Both the position numbers and the translations under genes were made by a program. Of a DNA stretch of 61,937 bases, positions 37,518 through 46,960 are shown one piece after another. Origin of the DNA: Prevotella sp. (GTDB lineage Bacteria > Bacteroidota > Bacteroidia > Bacteroidales > Bacteroidaceae); the NCBI GenBank assembly GCA_017470055.1, contig JAFUFD010000006.1, forward strand, positions 1 through 61,937. The letters are read 5' to 3'. How positions within the stretch are numbered: the first letter of the stretch is position 1; the number at the start of each line of letters is the position of its first letter. The notes under the pieces were generated by a model. The model had not been told where the DNA came from and ran no database searches. It saw only the letters and a program-made list of their open reading frames with translations.

Positions 37518-38696
37518 ATGAGAAACCTAAAACAATCTATGTTGGGATGCGGTATGGCATTGGCTATTTTCTCTGCATGCAACACAGGAGAGCAATCTAA
37601 CTTTACAGTATCTGGACTTGATCCAGCCAAGTTTGACACTATTATCAACGAGAAGCCTGTCAAACTTTACACATTGAAGAACCAGAATGGTATGGAGGTA
37701 TGTATCACCAACTATGGTGGTCGTATCGTAAGTCTTGTAGTCCCCGACAAGGATGGCAAGGCAACGGATGTCGTCTTGGGCTTTGACAACATTGCTCAGT
37801 ATACGGACACCCTGAACTCCCCTTCTGACTATGGCTCTTCTGTCGGTCGTTATGCGAACCGTATCAAGGACGGCAAGTTCACTTTGAGCGATAGTGTATA
37901 TCAACTGAAAAAGAATGATGGTCCTAACTGCCTGCATGGTGGAGGCAATACAGGTTGGATGCATCAGGTCTATGACGCTGAGCAGATTGGCGACTCCATC
38001 TTGAAACTGACGATTGTGGCAGAGGATGGCGAGAACGGATTCCCAGGCAAGGTGACAGCCGTTACCACATATAAGTTAACTGCCGACAACACCTTGGATA
38101 TGACCTGGGAGGCAGAGACTGACAAGCCGACGATTATCAATCAGACTAACCACAACTACTATAACCTGAGCGGTGATTTCACCCAGCCTGCCTATGATAT
38201 GGTACTGTATGTGAATGCCGACAATTTCACCCCAAGTGACAAGTTGTATATCCCGACCGGTGAGGTGAAGTCTGTAGAGGGAACCCCCATGGACTTCCGC
38301 ACTCCCCATGCCCTTGGCGACAGCATCAAGTCTGAGTTCGACCAGATTCAGAATGCTACTGGCTACGACCATAACTTCTGCCTAAACACCTATAAAGACG
38401 GTAAGGGCGACGACACACAGGTATGTGCCAGCCTCTATTCTCCCAAGACAGGTATCTTCATGGAGATGTATACCAATGAGCCAGGTGTACAGGTATATTC
38501 TGGTAACTTCCAGGGCGTTGGTCGTGATGCCGACATCATCCGCAAGCATGGTCTGAAATACCCGAAGCACGTCAGCGTATGTCTGGAGAGTCAGAAATAT
38601 CCCGACAGTCCCAACCATCCTGATTGGGTACAGCCTATATTGAACCCGGGAGAGAAATATTACAGCCATGCGGCCTATAAGTTCTCTATTAAATAA
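37518..38696 (+). CDS. Aldose 1-epimerase lipoprotein
   Basis: A periplasmic mutarotase anchored as a lipoprotein. From the third in-frame ATG (37518; two further ATGs lie at 37512 and 37515) the leader MRNLKQSMLGCGMALAIFSAC ends in a lipobox with Cys. No run of acidic residues follows the Cys (CNTGEQ), so surface export is not predicted. The catalytic blocks are VCITNYGGRIVSLVVPDKDG, SVGRYANRIKDGKF, DGPNCLHGGGNTGWMH, TNHNYYNLSG and VCLESQKYPDSPNH. As first gene of the arabinose operon it probably acts on L-arabinose anomers before uptake. Confidence 0.9.
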   Translation: MRNLKQSMLGCGMALAIFSACNTGEQSNFTVSGLDPAKFDTIINEKPVKLYTLKNQNGMEVCITNYGGRIVSLVVPDKDGKATDVVLGFDNIAQYTDTLNSPSDYGSSVGRYANRIKDGKFTLSDSVYQLKKNDGPNCLHGGGNTGWMHQVYDAEQIGDSILKLTIVAEDGENGFPGKVTAVTTYKLTADNTLDMTWEAETDKPTIINQTNHNYYNLSGDFTQPAYDMVLYVNADNFTPSDKLYIPTGEVKSVEGTPMDFRTPHALGDSIKSEFDQIQNATGYDHNFCLNTYKDGKGDDTQVCASLYSPKTGIFMEMYTNEPGVQVYSGNFQGVGRDADIIRKHGLKYPKHVSVCLESQKYPDSPNHPDWVQPILNPGEKYYSHAAYKFSIK

Positions 38697-38737
38697 GCAC
38701 ATACCAAAAAAAACATTAATAAATAGTATATCACATT

Positions 38738-40417
38738 ATGGCATTATTAGATTGGATTGTCATTGGCGTGTTCTGTCTGGCGCTAATCGGCATTGTAGTA
38801 TGGGTCGTTTCACAGAAGAACGACAACTCAGCAGACTATTTTCTTGGTGGTAAGGATGCGACTTGGATTGCCATTGGTGCAAGTATCTTCGCCTCCAACA
38901 TCGGTTCAGAGCACTTGATCGGACTTGCCGGTGCAGGTGCCTCCTCAGGTATGGCGATGGCACACTGGGAGATTCAGGGATGGATGATTCTGATTCTCGG
39001 TTGGGTCTTCGTACCTTTCTATACCCGAAGCATGGTATACACGATGCCCGAGTTCTTGGAGCGCCGCTTCAACAAGGAGAGCCGCACCATCCTCTCTGTC
39101 ATCTCTCTGATCAGTTATGTGCTGACAAAGGTTGCCGTAACGGTTTATGCTGGCGGTCTGGTGTTCCAACAGGTATTTGGTATCAAGGAACTCTGGGGCA
39201 TTGACTTCTTCTGGATTGCCGCTATTGGTCTGGTGTTGATTACTGCTGTCTACACTGTCTTCGGTGGAATGAAGAGCGTACTCTACACTTCCGTGTTGCA
39301 GACACCTATCTTATTATTAGGCTCTCTCATCATCTTGGTACTCGGACTGAAGGCACTCGGTGGATGGGATGAGATGATGGCTGCGTGCTCCATACAGACT
39401 GTCAATGAGTATGGTGACCACATGACAGACCTGATGCGTGACCTCCGTGACCCACAGTATCCCTGGCTTGGCGCATTGGTTGGCTCTGCCGTTATCGGTT
39501 TCTGGTACTGGTGTACTGACCAGTATATCGTACAGCGCGTGCTCTCTGGTAAGGATGAGAAGGAAAGCCGCCGTGGTACCATCTTCGGTGCTTATCTGAA
39601 ACTGCTGCCCGTCTTCCTGTTCCTGATTCCAGGTATGATTGCCTATGCGCTGAGCACCAAGGGTATTACCCTGCCCAGTGGCGAGGTATTCGTCCTGTCG
39701 ACACCTGATGCAGCCTTCCCCACCCTCGTGGCTAAGATCCTGCCTGCCGGTGTGAAAGGTCTGGTAGTCTGCGGTATCCTCGCTGCCCTGATGTCATCGC
39801 TGGCATCTCTGTTCAACAGTTCCGCTATGCTGTTCACCATCGACTTCTGGAAGCGTTTGAAGCCAGAGACTCCTGAGAAGCAACTCGTGCGTATCGGTCA
39901 GGTCGCTACCGTTGTCATCGTGATTCTTGGTATTCTGTGGATTCCCATCATGCGTTCTGTCGGTGACGTGCTCTACAACTACCTGCAGGATGTCCAGTCT
40001 GTTCTTGCACCTGGTATCGCCTCTGCCTTCCTGTTGGGTATCTGCTGGAAGCGCGCCTCTGCCAAGGGTGGTATGTGGGGCTTGCTGAGTGGTATCATCA
40101 TTGGTCTTACCCGTCTGGGTGCCAAGGTTTATTACAGCAACGCCACCGATGCCGCAGACAACTGGTTCAAGGCTATCTTCTATGATTTCAACTGGCTCTA
40201 TTTCTGTGGTGTGATGCTGATTGTCTGCTGTCTGGTTGTCATCATCGTATCACTCTGCACGGAGGCTCCTGACGAGAAGAAGATCCAGGGCTTGGTATTC
40301 GGAACGTCTACTCCTGAGCAGCGTGCCGCTACCCGTGCAAGTTGGAACCACTGGGATGTGATACATACCGTTATCATCCTGTCTATTACTGTTGCTTTCT
40401 ATATTTATTTCTGGTAA
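38738..40417 (+). CDS. Sodium/solute symporter (SGLT-like), likely arabinose importer
   Basis: A 559-residue SSS-family permease with about 14 hydrophobic segments. It carries SADYFLGGKDATWIAIGASIFASNIGSEHLIGLAGAGASSGMA at the N-terminus (family sodium-site region), GGMKSVLYTSVLQTPILLLGS, and YWCTDQYIVQRVLSGKDEKESRRGT typical of SGLT-type sugar symporters. The operon context points to L-arabinose; this is inferred. It sits between the epimerase lipoprotein and araR. Confidence 0.9.
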   Translation: MALLDWIVIGVFCLALIGIVVWVVSQKNDNSADYFLGGKDATWIAIGASIFASNIGSEHLIGLAGAGASSGMAMAHWEIQGWMILILGWVFVPFYTRSMVYTMPEFLERRFNKESRTILSVISLISYVLTKVAVTVYAGGLVFQQVFGIKELWGIDFFWIAAIGLVLITAVYTVFGGMKSVLYTSVLQTPILLLGSLIILVLGLKALGGWDEMMAACSIQTVNEYGDHMTDLMRDLRDPQYPWLGALVGSAVIGFWYWCTDQYIVQRVLSGKDEKESRRGTIFGAYLKLLPVFLFLIPGMIAYALSTKGITLPSGEVFVLSTPDAAFPTLVAKILPAGVKGLVVCGILAALMSSLASLFNSSAMLFTIDFWKRLKPETPEKQLVRIGQVATVVIVILGILWIPIMRSVGDVLYNYLQDVQSVLAPGIASAFLLGICWKRASAKGGMWGLLSGIIIGLTRLGAKVYYSNATDAADNWFKAIFYDFNWLYFCGVMLIVCCLVVIIVSLCTEAPDEKKIQGLVFGTSTPEQRAATRASWNHWDVIHTVIILSITVAFYIYFW

Positions 40418-40441
40418 AATACAAATCGACACGGATAGGAT

Positions 40442-41119
40442 ATGACGATATTCTATAATGAACACTCGAAAGTCTTAGTGTCTGTCGACTGCATCATCTT
40501 CGGCTTTGACGAGAATAAGTTGAAGGTATTGATCGGCAAGCGCAAGATGGATCCAGGACGAGGAGAATGGAGCCTCTACGGAGGCTTCGTTCGCCTTGAC
40601 GAGAGTGTGGACGACGCCGCATACCGTACGCTCTATGAACTTACTGGTATGCGTAACATCTACATGCGACAGGTAGGTGCGTTCGGCAGTGTCGACCGTG
40701 ACCCGGGTGAGCGTGTCATCTCGGTTGCCTATTACGCACTTATCAACGTGAAGGACTATGACCATCGCCTCTTGGAGGAGCACGGTGTGGAATGGGTTGA
40801 CTTCGACAAGATGCCTCCCCTCTACTCCGACCACATGGAGATGGTCAAGAAAGCCCGTAACCTGATGAGGAACAAGATCAAGACAGAGCCCGTGGGCTTC
40901 CGCTTGCTCCCCACCCTCTTCACCCTCACCCAGTTGCAGCGTCTTTACGAGGCGGTGAATGGTGAGGAACTCGACAAGCGTAATTTCCGTAAACGCATCA
41001 AGGATATGGACTTCATCGAGAAGACCGAACTTATCGACAAGACCAGTTCCAAGCGTGGAGCATTCCTTTATCGTTTCAACAGAAGGGCATACGACGAAGA
41101 TCCCAACTTTAAATTATAA
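40442..41119 (+). CDS. araR: Nudix-type regulator AraR
   Basis: Transcriptional repressor of arabinose use in Bacteroidetes, of the NrtR-like family. The 225-residue protein has a Nudix domain (about 10-140): [53 protein letters not shown]. In the Nudix box the catalytic REUxEE reads RTLYEL, so hydrolysis should be lost and the domain should only bind a sugar. A C-terminal winged helix follows ([26 protein letters not shown] with [22 protein letters not shown]). Encoded within the operon it is expected to control, araD follows after 4 bp. Confidence 0.88.
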   Translation: MTIFYNEHSKVLVSVDCIIFGFDENKLKVLIGKRKMDPGRGEWSLYGGFVRLDESVDDAAYRTLYELTGMRNIYMRQVGAFGSVDRDPGERVISVAYYALINVKDYDHRLLEEHGVEWVDFDKMPPLYSDHMEMVKKARNLMRNKIKTEPVGFRLLPTLFTLTQLQRLYEAVNGEELDKRNFRKRIKDMDFIEKTELIDKTSSKRGAFLYRFNRRAYDEDPNFKL

Positions 41120-41123
41120 TATT

Positions 41124-41822
41124 ATGTTAGAAGAACTCAAAGAAAAAGTATTCCGTGCCAATCTCGACCTCGTGAAGCATAACCTCGTTATCTACACATG
41201 GGGCAACGTTTCTGGCATCGACCGTGAGAAAGGTTTAGTAGTCATCAAGCCCTCTGGCGTCGACTACGACAATATGAAAGCCTCCGATATGGTAGTTGTC
41301 GACTTGCAGACTGGTAAGGTCGTGGAGGGAGACCTCAACCCCTCTTCCGACACGCCCACCCACCTTGTATTATACAGGTCCTTCCCTGAGATTGGTGGTG
41401 TGGTGCATACCCATTCCACTTATGCCACGGCATGGGCACAGGCAGGCAAGGACATCCCCAACATCGGAACGACCCACGCTGACTATTTCCACGATGAGAT
41501 CCCATGTACCAGCGACATGACGGAAGACCAGATGGCAGAGTATGAGTATAACACAGGTGTGGTGATCGTCAACCGCATTGAGGCTGGCAATATCAACCCT
41601 GTCCACACCCCTGGCGTACTGGTCAAGAACCATGGTCCTTTCTCATGGGGTAAGGACCCTGACAATGCCGTGTATAATGCCGTTGTAATGGAGCAGGTGG
41701 CAAAGATGGCGTTCGTATCGTTCTCTGTGAATCCGAATACGACGATGAACCCGTTACTGGTTGAGAAGCACTTCAGCCGCAAGCATGGTCCTAACGCCTA
41801 TTACGGACAGAAGAAAAAGTAA
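41124..41822 (+). CDS. araD: L-ribulose-5-phosphate 4-epimerase
   Basis: Converts L-ribulose 5-phosphate to D-xylulose 5-phosphate. The 232-residue class II aldolase-like protein has [25 protein letters not shown], the zinc-binding [28 protein letters not shown], and [10 protein letters not shown]. The reading frame is open upstream to 40959, but that part overlaps araR and lacks family similarity. The ATG at 41124 begins [16 protein letters not shown], typical of AraD. Confidence 0.95.
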   Translation: MLEELKEKVFRANLDLVKHNLVIYTWGNVSGIDREKGLVVIKPSGVDYDNMKASDMVVVDLQTGKVVEGDLNPSSDTPTHLVLYRSFPEIGGVVHTHSTYATAWAQAGKDIPNIGTTHADYFHDEIPCTSDMTEDQMAEYEYNTGVVIVNRIEAGNINPVHTPGVLVKNHGPFSWGKDPDNAVYNAVVMEQVAKMAFVSFSVNPNTTMNPLLVEKHFSRKHGPNAYYGQKKK

Positions 41823-41844
41823 GAATACTAACAAAGATTGAATC

Positions 41845-43383
41845 ATGAAAGCATTTGATAATTATGAGATTTGGTGGGTGACTGGCGCCCAGTTATTATA
41901 TGGAGGCGATGCTGTCGTAGCCGTTGACGGTCACTCCAAGGAGATGGTAGAGGGTCTTAACAACAGTGGTAACATTCCTGTTAAGGTCGTCTATAAAGGT
42001 ACGGCAAACAGTTCCAAAGAGGTGGAGGCTGTCATGAAGGCGGCAAACAATGACGAGAAGTGTATCGGTATCATCACGTGGATGCACACCTTCTCACCTG
42101 CCAAGATGTGGATCAAGGGCTTGCAGAACCTGCAGAAGCCATTGCTCCATTTCCATACACAGTATAATGCGGAGATACCCTGGGAGACGATGGACATGGA
42201 CTTCATGAACCTCAACCAGAGTGCTCACGGTGATATCGAGTTCGGACATATCTGCACTCGTATGCGTGTTCCTCGCAAAGTGGTCTGCGGCTATTGGAAG
42301 AATGAGGAGGCTCAGAAGAAGATTGCTGTCTGGGCACGTGTCGCCGCAGGTATTGCCGACTCCAAGAACGTCCGTTGTCTGATGTTCGGTATGAACATGA
42401 ACAATGTCGCCGTGACGGACGGCGACCGTGTGGAGTTCGAGCAACGTCTGGGCTACCATGTTGACTACTACCCCGTCTCTTCCCTGATGGACTATTTCAA
42501 GAAGGTGACCGACGCTGAGGCTGACGCACTGGTAGAGGAATACAAGAAAGAGTATACCATCAAGATTGATGAGTCAGGTGAGCAGGTCTATTGGGAGAAG
42601 GTGAAGAATGCCGCCAAGGCGGAGATCGCCCTGCGCCGTGTCCTGAAGGACGAGGGTGCCACAGCGTTCACCACCAATTTCGACGACCTTGGCGATGCGG
42701 ATATCAACGATCCTAACTTCGTCGGCTTCGACCAGATTCCTGGTCTTGCCTCCCAGCGTCTGATGGCTGAGGGTATCGGCTTCGGTGCTGAGGGCGACTG
42801 GAAGACGGCATGCCTCTACCGCACTGTATGGGTTATCTCACAGGACTTGCCTACTGGCTGCTCGTTCCTTGAGGACTACACCCTGAACTTTGCTGGCGAC
42901 CGCTCTTCTTGTCTGCAGAGCCACATGCTGGAGGTTTGTCCGCTCATCGCTGTCGACAAGCCCAAACTGGAGGTTCATTTCCTGGGCATCGGCATCCGCA
43001 AGCAGCAGACGGCACGTCTCGTCTTCACCTCTAAGGTAGGACGTGGCATCAAGGCTACTGTTGTCGACCTCGGCAACCGCTTCCGCCTGATCTCTCAGGA
43101 GGTGGAGTGCATCGAGCCGAAACCCATGCCCAACCTTCCTGTCGCCTCCGCCCTGTGGGTTCCACAGCCCACCTTCGAGATTGGCGCTGGCGCATGGATC
43201 CTCGCTGGTGGTACGCACCACAGCACTTTCTCCTACGACCTCACCGAGGAGTATTGGGAGGACTTCGCTGAGATACTCGGCATCGAGTATGTCAAGATCA
43301 ACAAGGACACCAAGACTTACGAGTTCAAGCAGCAACTGCAGAACAACGAGATTTATTACATGTTGAACAAAGCCCTGAAGTAA
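41845..43383 (+). CDS. araA: L-arabinose isomerase
   Basis: Interconverts L-arabinose and L-ribulose with manganese. The 512-residue protein has EIWWVTGAQLLYGGDAV at the start, ITWMHTFSPAKMWIKGLQNLQKPLLHFHTQYNAEIPW near 74-110, the catalytic Glu region GFDQIPGLASQRLMAEGIGFGAEGDWKTA near 293-321, EDYTLNF, and the C-terminal GAWILAGGTHHSTFSYDL with His ligands. The kinase gene starts 1 bp after its stop. Confidence 0.97.
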   Translation: MKAFDNYEIWWVTGAQLLYGGDAVVAVDGHSKEMVEGLNNSGNIPVKVVYKGTANSSKEVEAVMKAANNDEKCIGIITWMHTFSPAKMWIKGLQNLQKPLLHFHTQYNAEIPWETMDMDFMNLNQSAHGDIEFGHICTRMRVPRKVVCGYWKNEEAQKKIAVWARVAAGIADSKNVRCLMFGMNMNNVAVTDGDRVEFEQRLGYHVDYYPVSSLMDYFKKVTDAEADALVEEYKKEYTIKIDESGEQVYWEKVKNAAKAEIALRRVLKDEGATAFTTNFDDLGDADINDPNFVGFDQIPGLASQRLMAEGIGFGAEGDWKTACLYRTVWVISQDLPTGCSFLEDYTLNFAGDRSSCLQSHMLEVCPLIAVDKPKLEVHFLGIGIRKQQTARLVFTSKVGRGIKATVVDLGNRFRLISQEVECIEPKPMPNLPVASALWVPQPTFEIGAGAWILAGGTHHSTFSYDLTEEYWEDFAEILGIEYVKINKDTKTYEFKQQLQNNEIYYMLNKALK

Positions 43384-43384
43384 G

Positions 43385-44971
43385 ATGAACGCAAAACAAA
43401 CCATAGAAGCAGGTAAGGCAATACTCGGCATCGAGTTTGGCTCTACCCGTATTAAGGCTGTCCTCATCGACGAGGAGAACAAGCCTATCGCCCAAGGTTC
43501 CCACGAATGGGAGAACCAACTGGTAGACGGTCTATGGACCTATTCCACGGAGGCTATCTGGTACGGTCTGCAAGACTGCTACGCAGAACTCCGCAAGGAC
43601 GTGCAGAAACAGTATGACTGTGAGATTGAGACACTTGCAGCCATTGGCTTCAGTGCTATGATGCACGGCTATATGGCTTTCAACGAGCAGCAGCAAATCC
43701 TTGTTCCTTTCCGTACATGGCGTAACACCAATACGGGCAAGGCTGCCGCAGAACTCTCCAAACTCTTCAACTACAACATCCCTCTCCGTTGGAGCATCAG
43801 CCATCTCTATGAGGCGATCCTCGACAATGAGGAGCATGTGAAGGACATCAAATACCTGACGACGCTTGCCGGCTATGTCCATTGGCAGGTAACGGGTCAG
43901 TTTGTCCTGGGTGTAGGCGATGCCTCAGGTATGATTCCTGTCGACCCAGCCACCAAGACCTATGATGCCGCCATGGTCGAGAAGTTCAATGAGTTGATTG
44001 CCCCGAAGGGCTTCTCTTGGAAACTCCTCGATATCCTGCCTAAGTCACTGAATGCGGGCGAGAACGCTGGTTTCCTGACTCCTGAGGGTGCCAGCAAACT
44101 CGATGTGTCAGGACACTTGAAGGCTGGCATCCCTGTATGTCCTCCTGAGGGCGACGCTGGTACGGGTATGGTTGCTACCAATGCCGTCAAGCAGCGCACG
44201 GGTAATGTCAGCGCAGGCACCTCCTCTTTCTCTATGATTGTCTTGGAGAAGCCCCTGTCAAAACCTTACGAGATGATCGACATGGTGACCACTCCTGACG
44301 GCAGTCTCGTGGCGATGGTACACTGTAACAACTGCACCAGCGACATCAACGCCTGGGTAGGTCTCTTCAAGGAGTACCAGCAACTGCTGGGTGTACCCGT
44401 CGACATGAACGACCTGTATGGCAAGTTGTTCAATAAGGCATTGGAGGGCGATGGCGACTGTGGCGGTCTGATGGCATACAACTATGTCAGTGGCGAGCCT
44501 GTCACTGGTCTCAGCGAGGGACGCCCCCTGTTCGTCCGCTCCGCCAACGATAAGTTCAACCTCGCCAACTTCATGCGCGCTCACCTCTATGGTGCTATCA
44601 GCGTCTTGAAGATTGGTAACGATATTCTGTTCAAGGAGGAGAAAATCAAGGTTGACCGCATCACTGGTCATGGTGGCTATTTCAAGACTCCTGACGTAGG
44701 TCAGCGTATGCTTGCCGCCGCTCTTAACTCCCCCATCTCCGTCATGGAGACTGCTGGTGAGGGTGGAGCATGGGGTATCGCCCTGCTCGCAGGATACCTT
44801 ATTAATAATAAGGGCAAGAACCTCGCCGACTATCTTGAGGAGGTTGTCTTCGCTGGCAATACGGGCGTGTCTATCGCTCCTACTCCTGACGATGTCGCTG
44901 GCTTCGAGAAGTATATCGAGAACTACAAGCGCTGTCTGCCTGTTGAGCAGAGTGCCGTAGACCATAAATAA
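43385..44971 (+). CDS. araB: FGGY-family kinase, likely L-ribulokinase
   Basis: Phosphorylates L-ribulose, the step between araA and araD. The 528-residue protein looks like the xylulokinase branch of FGGY rather than the E. coli AraB branch: ILGIEFGSTRIKAVLIDEENKPIAQGSHEWEN, GFSAMMHGYMAFNEQQQILVPFRTWRNTNT, VGDASGMIPVD, EGDAGTGMVATNAVKQRTGNVSAGTSSF and ITGHGGYFKTPDVGQRMLAAAL. No other kinase is in the operon, so the ribulokinase role is inferred from position. Automated pipelines would tend to call it xylulokinase. Confidence 0.85.
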   Translation: MNAKQTIEAGKAILGIEFGSTRIKAVLIDEENKPIAQGSHEWENQLVDGLWTYSTEAIWYGLQDCYAELRKDVQKQYDCEIETLAAIGFSAMMHGYMAFNEQQQILVPFRTWRNTNTGKAAAELSKLFNYNIPLRWSISHLYEAILDNEEHVKDIKYLTTLAGYVHWQVTGQFVLGVGDASGMIPVDPATKTYDAAMVEKFNELIAPKGFSWKLLDILPKSLNAGENAGFLTPEGASKLDVSGHLKAGIPVCPPEGDAGTGMVATNAVKQRTGNVSAGTSSFSMIVLEKPLSKPYEMIDMVTTPDGSLVAMVHCNNCTSDINAWVGLFKEYQQLLGVPVDMNDLYGKLFNKALEGDGDCGGLMAYNYVSGEPVTGLSEGRPLFVRSANDKFNLANFMRAHLYGAISVLKIGNDILFKEEKIKVDRITGHGGYFKTPDVGQRMLAAALNSPISVMETAGEGGAWGIALLAGYLINNKGKNLADYLEEVVFAGNTGVSIAPTPDDVAGFEKYIENYKRCLPVEQSAVDHK

Positions 44972-44983
44972 TGAGTATTGGTT

Positions 44984-46576
44984 ATGAAGAGACTACTATC
45001 TACCATTGCCTTTGTCAGTGCGATGACCCTGTCGGCATCTGCCGCTGACGTGGTGAAGGCGACACTCCATGCCGACCAGCCTGGAGCGAAGATCAATCGT
45101 GAGATCTACGGACAGTTCTCTGAGCACCTCGGCTCCTGCATCTATGGTGGACTCTGGGTGGGCGAGAACTCCCCTATCCCCAATATCAACGGCTACCGCA
45201 AGGATGTCTTCGAGGCTTTGAAGAGACTGCAGATTCCCGTACTGCGCTGGCCGGGTGGCTGCTTTGCCGACGACTATCACTGGATGGACGGTATCGGACC
45301 TCAGAGTCAGCGCCCCTCCCTTCGTAACAACAACTGGGGTGGCACCATCGAGGACAACTCCTTCGGCACCCATGAGTTCCTGAACCTCTGCGAGATGCTG
45401 GACTGCGAGCCCTATATCAGTGGCAACGTGGGCAGCGGCACGGTGAAGGAAATGGCGCAGTGGGTGGAGTATATGACCAGCGACGGTGATACGCCGATGG
45501 CTCGTCTGCGCCGCCAGAACGGTCGTGACAAGGCATGGCATGTCAAGTACTTCGGTATTGGCAACGAGGCTTGGGGCTGTGGTGGTAACATGACACCTGA
45601 GTATTATTCCAACGAGTTCCGTAAGTTCAACACTTACCTTCGTGACCAGGGTGCCAACAAACTCTACCGTATTGCCAGTGGCGCCTCTGACTATGACTAT
45701 AACTGGACCAAGGTGCTCATGGAGCAGATTGGTGGTCGTATGCAGGGTGTCAGTCTGCACTACTATACCTGCTCTGGTTGGGATGGCTCGAAAGGCTCCG
45801 CCATCAACTTCAACAACGACCAGTATTACTGGGCGTTAGGCAAGTGTCTGGAGATTGAGGATGTCATCAAGAAGCACAAGGCTATCATGGACGAGAAAGA
45901 CCCCAAGAACACCACCGGTCTGCTCGTCGACGAATGGGGAACATGGTGGGACGAGGAGCCTGGCACGATACCAGGACACCTCTACCAGCAGAATGCCCTC
46001 CGTGATGCTTTCGTCGCTTCCCTCTCGCTGAACGTGTTCCATAAATACACAGATCGTGTGAAGATGGCAAACATCGCACAGGTTGTCAACGTGCTCCAGT
46101 CGATGATCCTCACCGACCAGGAGGGAACGGGTCACATGGTGCTCACACCGACCTATCATGTCTTCGAGATGTACACACCGTTCCAAGAGGCGACCTTCCT
46201 GCCCATCGACCTCGACAGTGAGATCATTCAGGTCAGCAAGGCATACTTCAAGGAGAAGGAGAACGCCAAGGACGCAGGTTATCGCCCTCTCCCACTCCTC
46301 TCCGCCTCTGCGGCAAAGACCAAGGACGGTAGCATCGTGTTTGCTGTGACAAATGTCAGTCTCGATCAGGACAAGACCATTGAGTTGAGCCTTGAGGGCT
46401 TCAAGGCAAAGACGGTTAGCGGTCGCATCCTAACCTCTAAGAAGGTGGACGACTACAACGACTTCCAGCATCCCGACATCGTGGCACCTGCTGCCTTCAA
46501 GGATGCCAAGTTAAAGAAGAACGTCCTCACCGTCAAGATTCCCGCCAAGAGTCTGGTCGTACTTACCGTACAATAA
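44984..46576 (+). CDS. abfA: Secreted GH51 alpha-L-arabinofuranosidase
   Basis: Releases arabinofuranose from arabinan or arabinoxylan fragments. From the ATG at 44984 the leader MKRLLSTIAFVSAMTLSASA is a clear signal peptide. The (beta/alpha)8 domain has LRWPGGCFADDYHW near 88, the acid/base Glu in YFGIGNEAWGCGG near 193, and the nucleophile Glu in LLVDEWGTWWDEEPG near 316. A C-terminal beta domain ends at about 530. It is the last gene of the arabinose operon, 13 bp after the kinase, and feeds sugar to the symporter. Confidence 0.95.
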   Translation: MKRLLSTIAFVSAMTLSASAADVVKATLHADQPGAKINREIYGQFSEHLGSCIYGGLWVGENSPIPNINGYRKDVFEALKRLQIPVLRWPGGCFADDYHWMDGIGPQSQRPSLRNNNWGGTIEDNSFGTHEFLNLCEMLDCEPYISGNVGSGTVKEMAQWVEYMTSDGDTPMARLRRQNGRDKAWHVKYFGIGNEAWGCGGNMTPEYYSNEFRKFNTYLRDQGANKLYRIASGASDYDYNWTKVLMEQIGGRMQGVSLHYYTCSGWDGSKGSAINFNNDQYYWALGKCLEIEDVIKKHKAIMDEKDPKNTTGLLVDEWGTWWDEEPGTIPGHLYQQNALRDAFVASLSLNVFHKYTDRVKMANIAQVVNVLQSMILTDQEGTGHMVLTPTYHVFEMYTPFQEATFLPIDLDSEIIQVSKAYFKEKENAKDAGYRPLPLLSASAAKTKDGSIVFAVTNVSLDQDKTIELSLEGFKAKTVSGRILTSKKVDDYNDFQHPDIVAPAAFKDAKLKKNVLTVKIPAKSLVVLTVQ

Positions 46577-46594
46577 GTCAGATTAAATACAAAA

Positions 46595-46741
46595 CTAAAA
46601 AGGCGTGCTACTTATGAGGATAGCACGCCTTTTGTTTTCGTTAGGGTCAGCACCATTCTGAATACACTTCCTTAACTCCTTCTTGCATTCAAGCAAGCGG
46701 AGAATGAAATTCTTTGTCTTTGTAGTTGTCTTTGACTCCAT
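46595..46741 (-). CDS. Small basic protein of 48 residues
   Basis: The frame begins MESKTTTKTKNFILRLLECKKELRKCI and is lysine-rich throughout, without a hydrophobic segment. A TATCTTTGC promoter box lies at 46762-46770, giving a leader of about 15-20 nt, which makes it a credible gene. The reading frame upstream of this ATG crosses the promoter. No family recognised. Its last 13 codons lie inside the hairpin that would also terminate the arabinose operon on the other strand. Confidence 0.55.
   Translation of the reverse strand: MESKTTTKTKNFILRLLECKKELRKCIQNGADPNENKRRAILISSTPF
46598..46633. terminator. Bidirectional terminator after the arabinose operon
   Basis: AAAAGGCGTGCTA pairs perfectly with TAGCACGCCTTTT around a 10-nt loop, with T-rich tails on both strands. 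On the minus strand it lies within the 3' end of the 48-codon ORF. Confidence 0.85.
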
Positions 46742-46761
46742 AACCCTTATAATATGACGTC

Positions 46762-46770
46762 GCAAAGATA
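46762..46770 (-). promoter_or_regulatory. Promoter -7 box of the 48-codon ORF
   Basis: The minus strand reads TATCTTTGC, with a -33-like TTTG about 19 nt further upstream. Confidence 0.65.
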
Positions 46771-46823
46771 CAAACTTTCCATGAGACTTCCAAATGATTC
46801 TTGGGAAAAGTACGAAGGTACGG

Positions 46824-46866
46824 GCCTTCGTGGCAAGGAGACCATACTTTCGTGGCAAGGAGGGTA
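46824..46866. repeat. Copy 2 of a dispersed intergenic repeat, two 22-bp units
   Basis: CCTTCGTGGCAAGGAGACCATA is followed by CTTTCGTGGCAAGGAGGGTA, a tandem pair with 22-bp period. It matches the intergenic copy at 28868-28898. The region 46771-46907 otherwise holds no gene that I can support. Confidence 0.6.
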
Positions 46867-46907
46867 CGAGGGAGGTCGAAAAAAGAAAAAATGGATGGAG
46901 TAAAAAA

Positions 46908-46937
46908 CGAGAGGCATTCTTTAGGGAATGCCTCTCG
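46908..46937 (-). terminator. Rho-independent terminator of the PpiD-like gene
   Basis: CGAGAGGCATTC pairs perfectly with GAATGCCTCTCG around a 6-nt loop. The minus strand continues into a run of six T. It lies 24 bp after the stop codon of the PpiD-like gene. Confidence 0.85.
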
Positions 46938-46960
46938 CTGATATCTTATAAAGAATGTTC

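Noticed and set aside
40959-41123. Longer N-terminus for AraD
   Set aside because: It overlaps the araR coding sequence in another frame and shows no AraD similarity; [10 protein letters not shown] is the family start.
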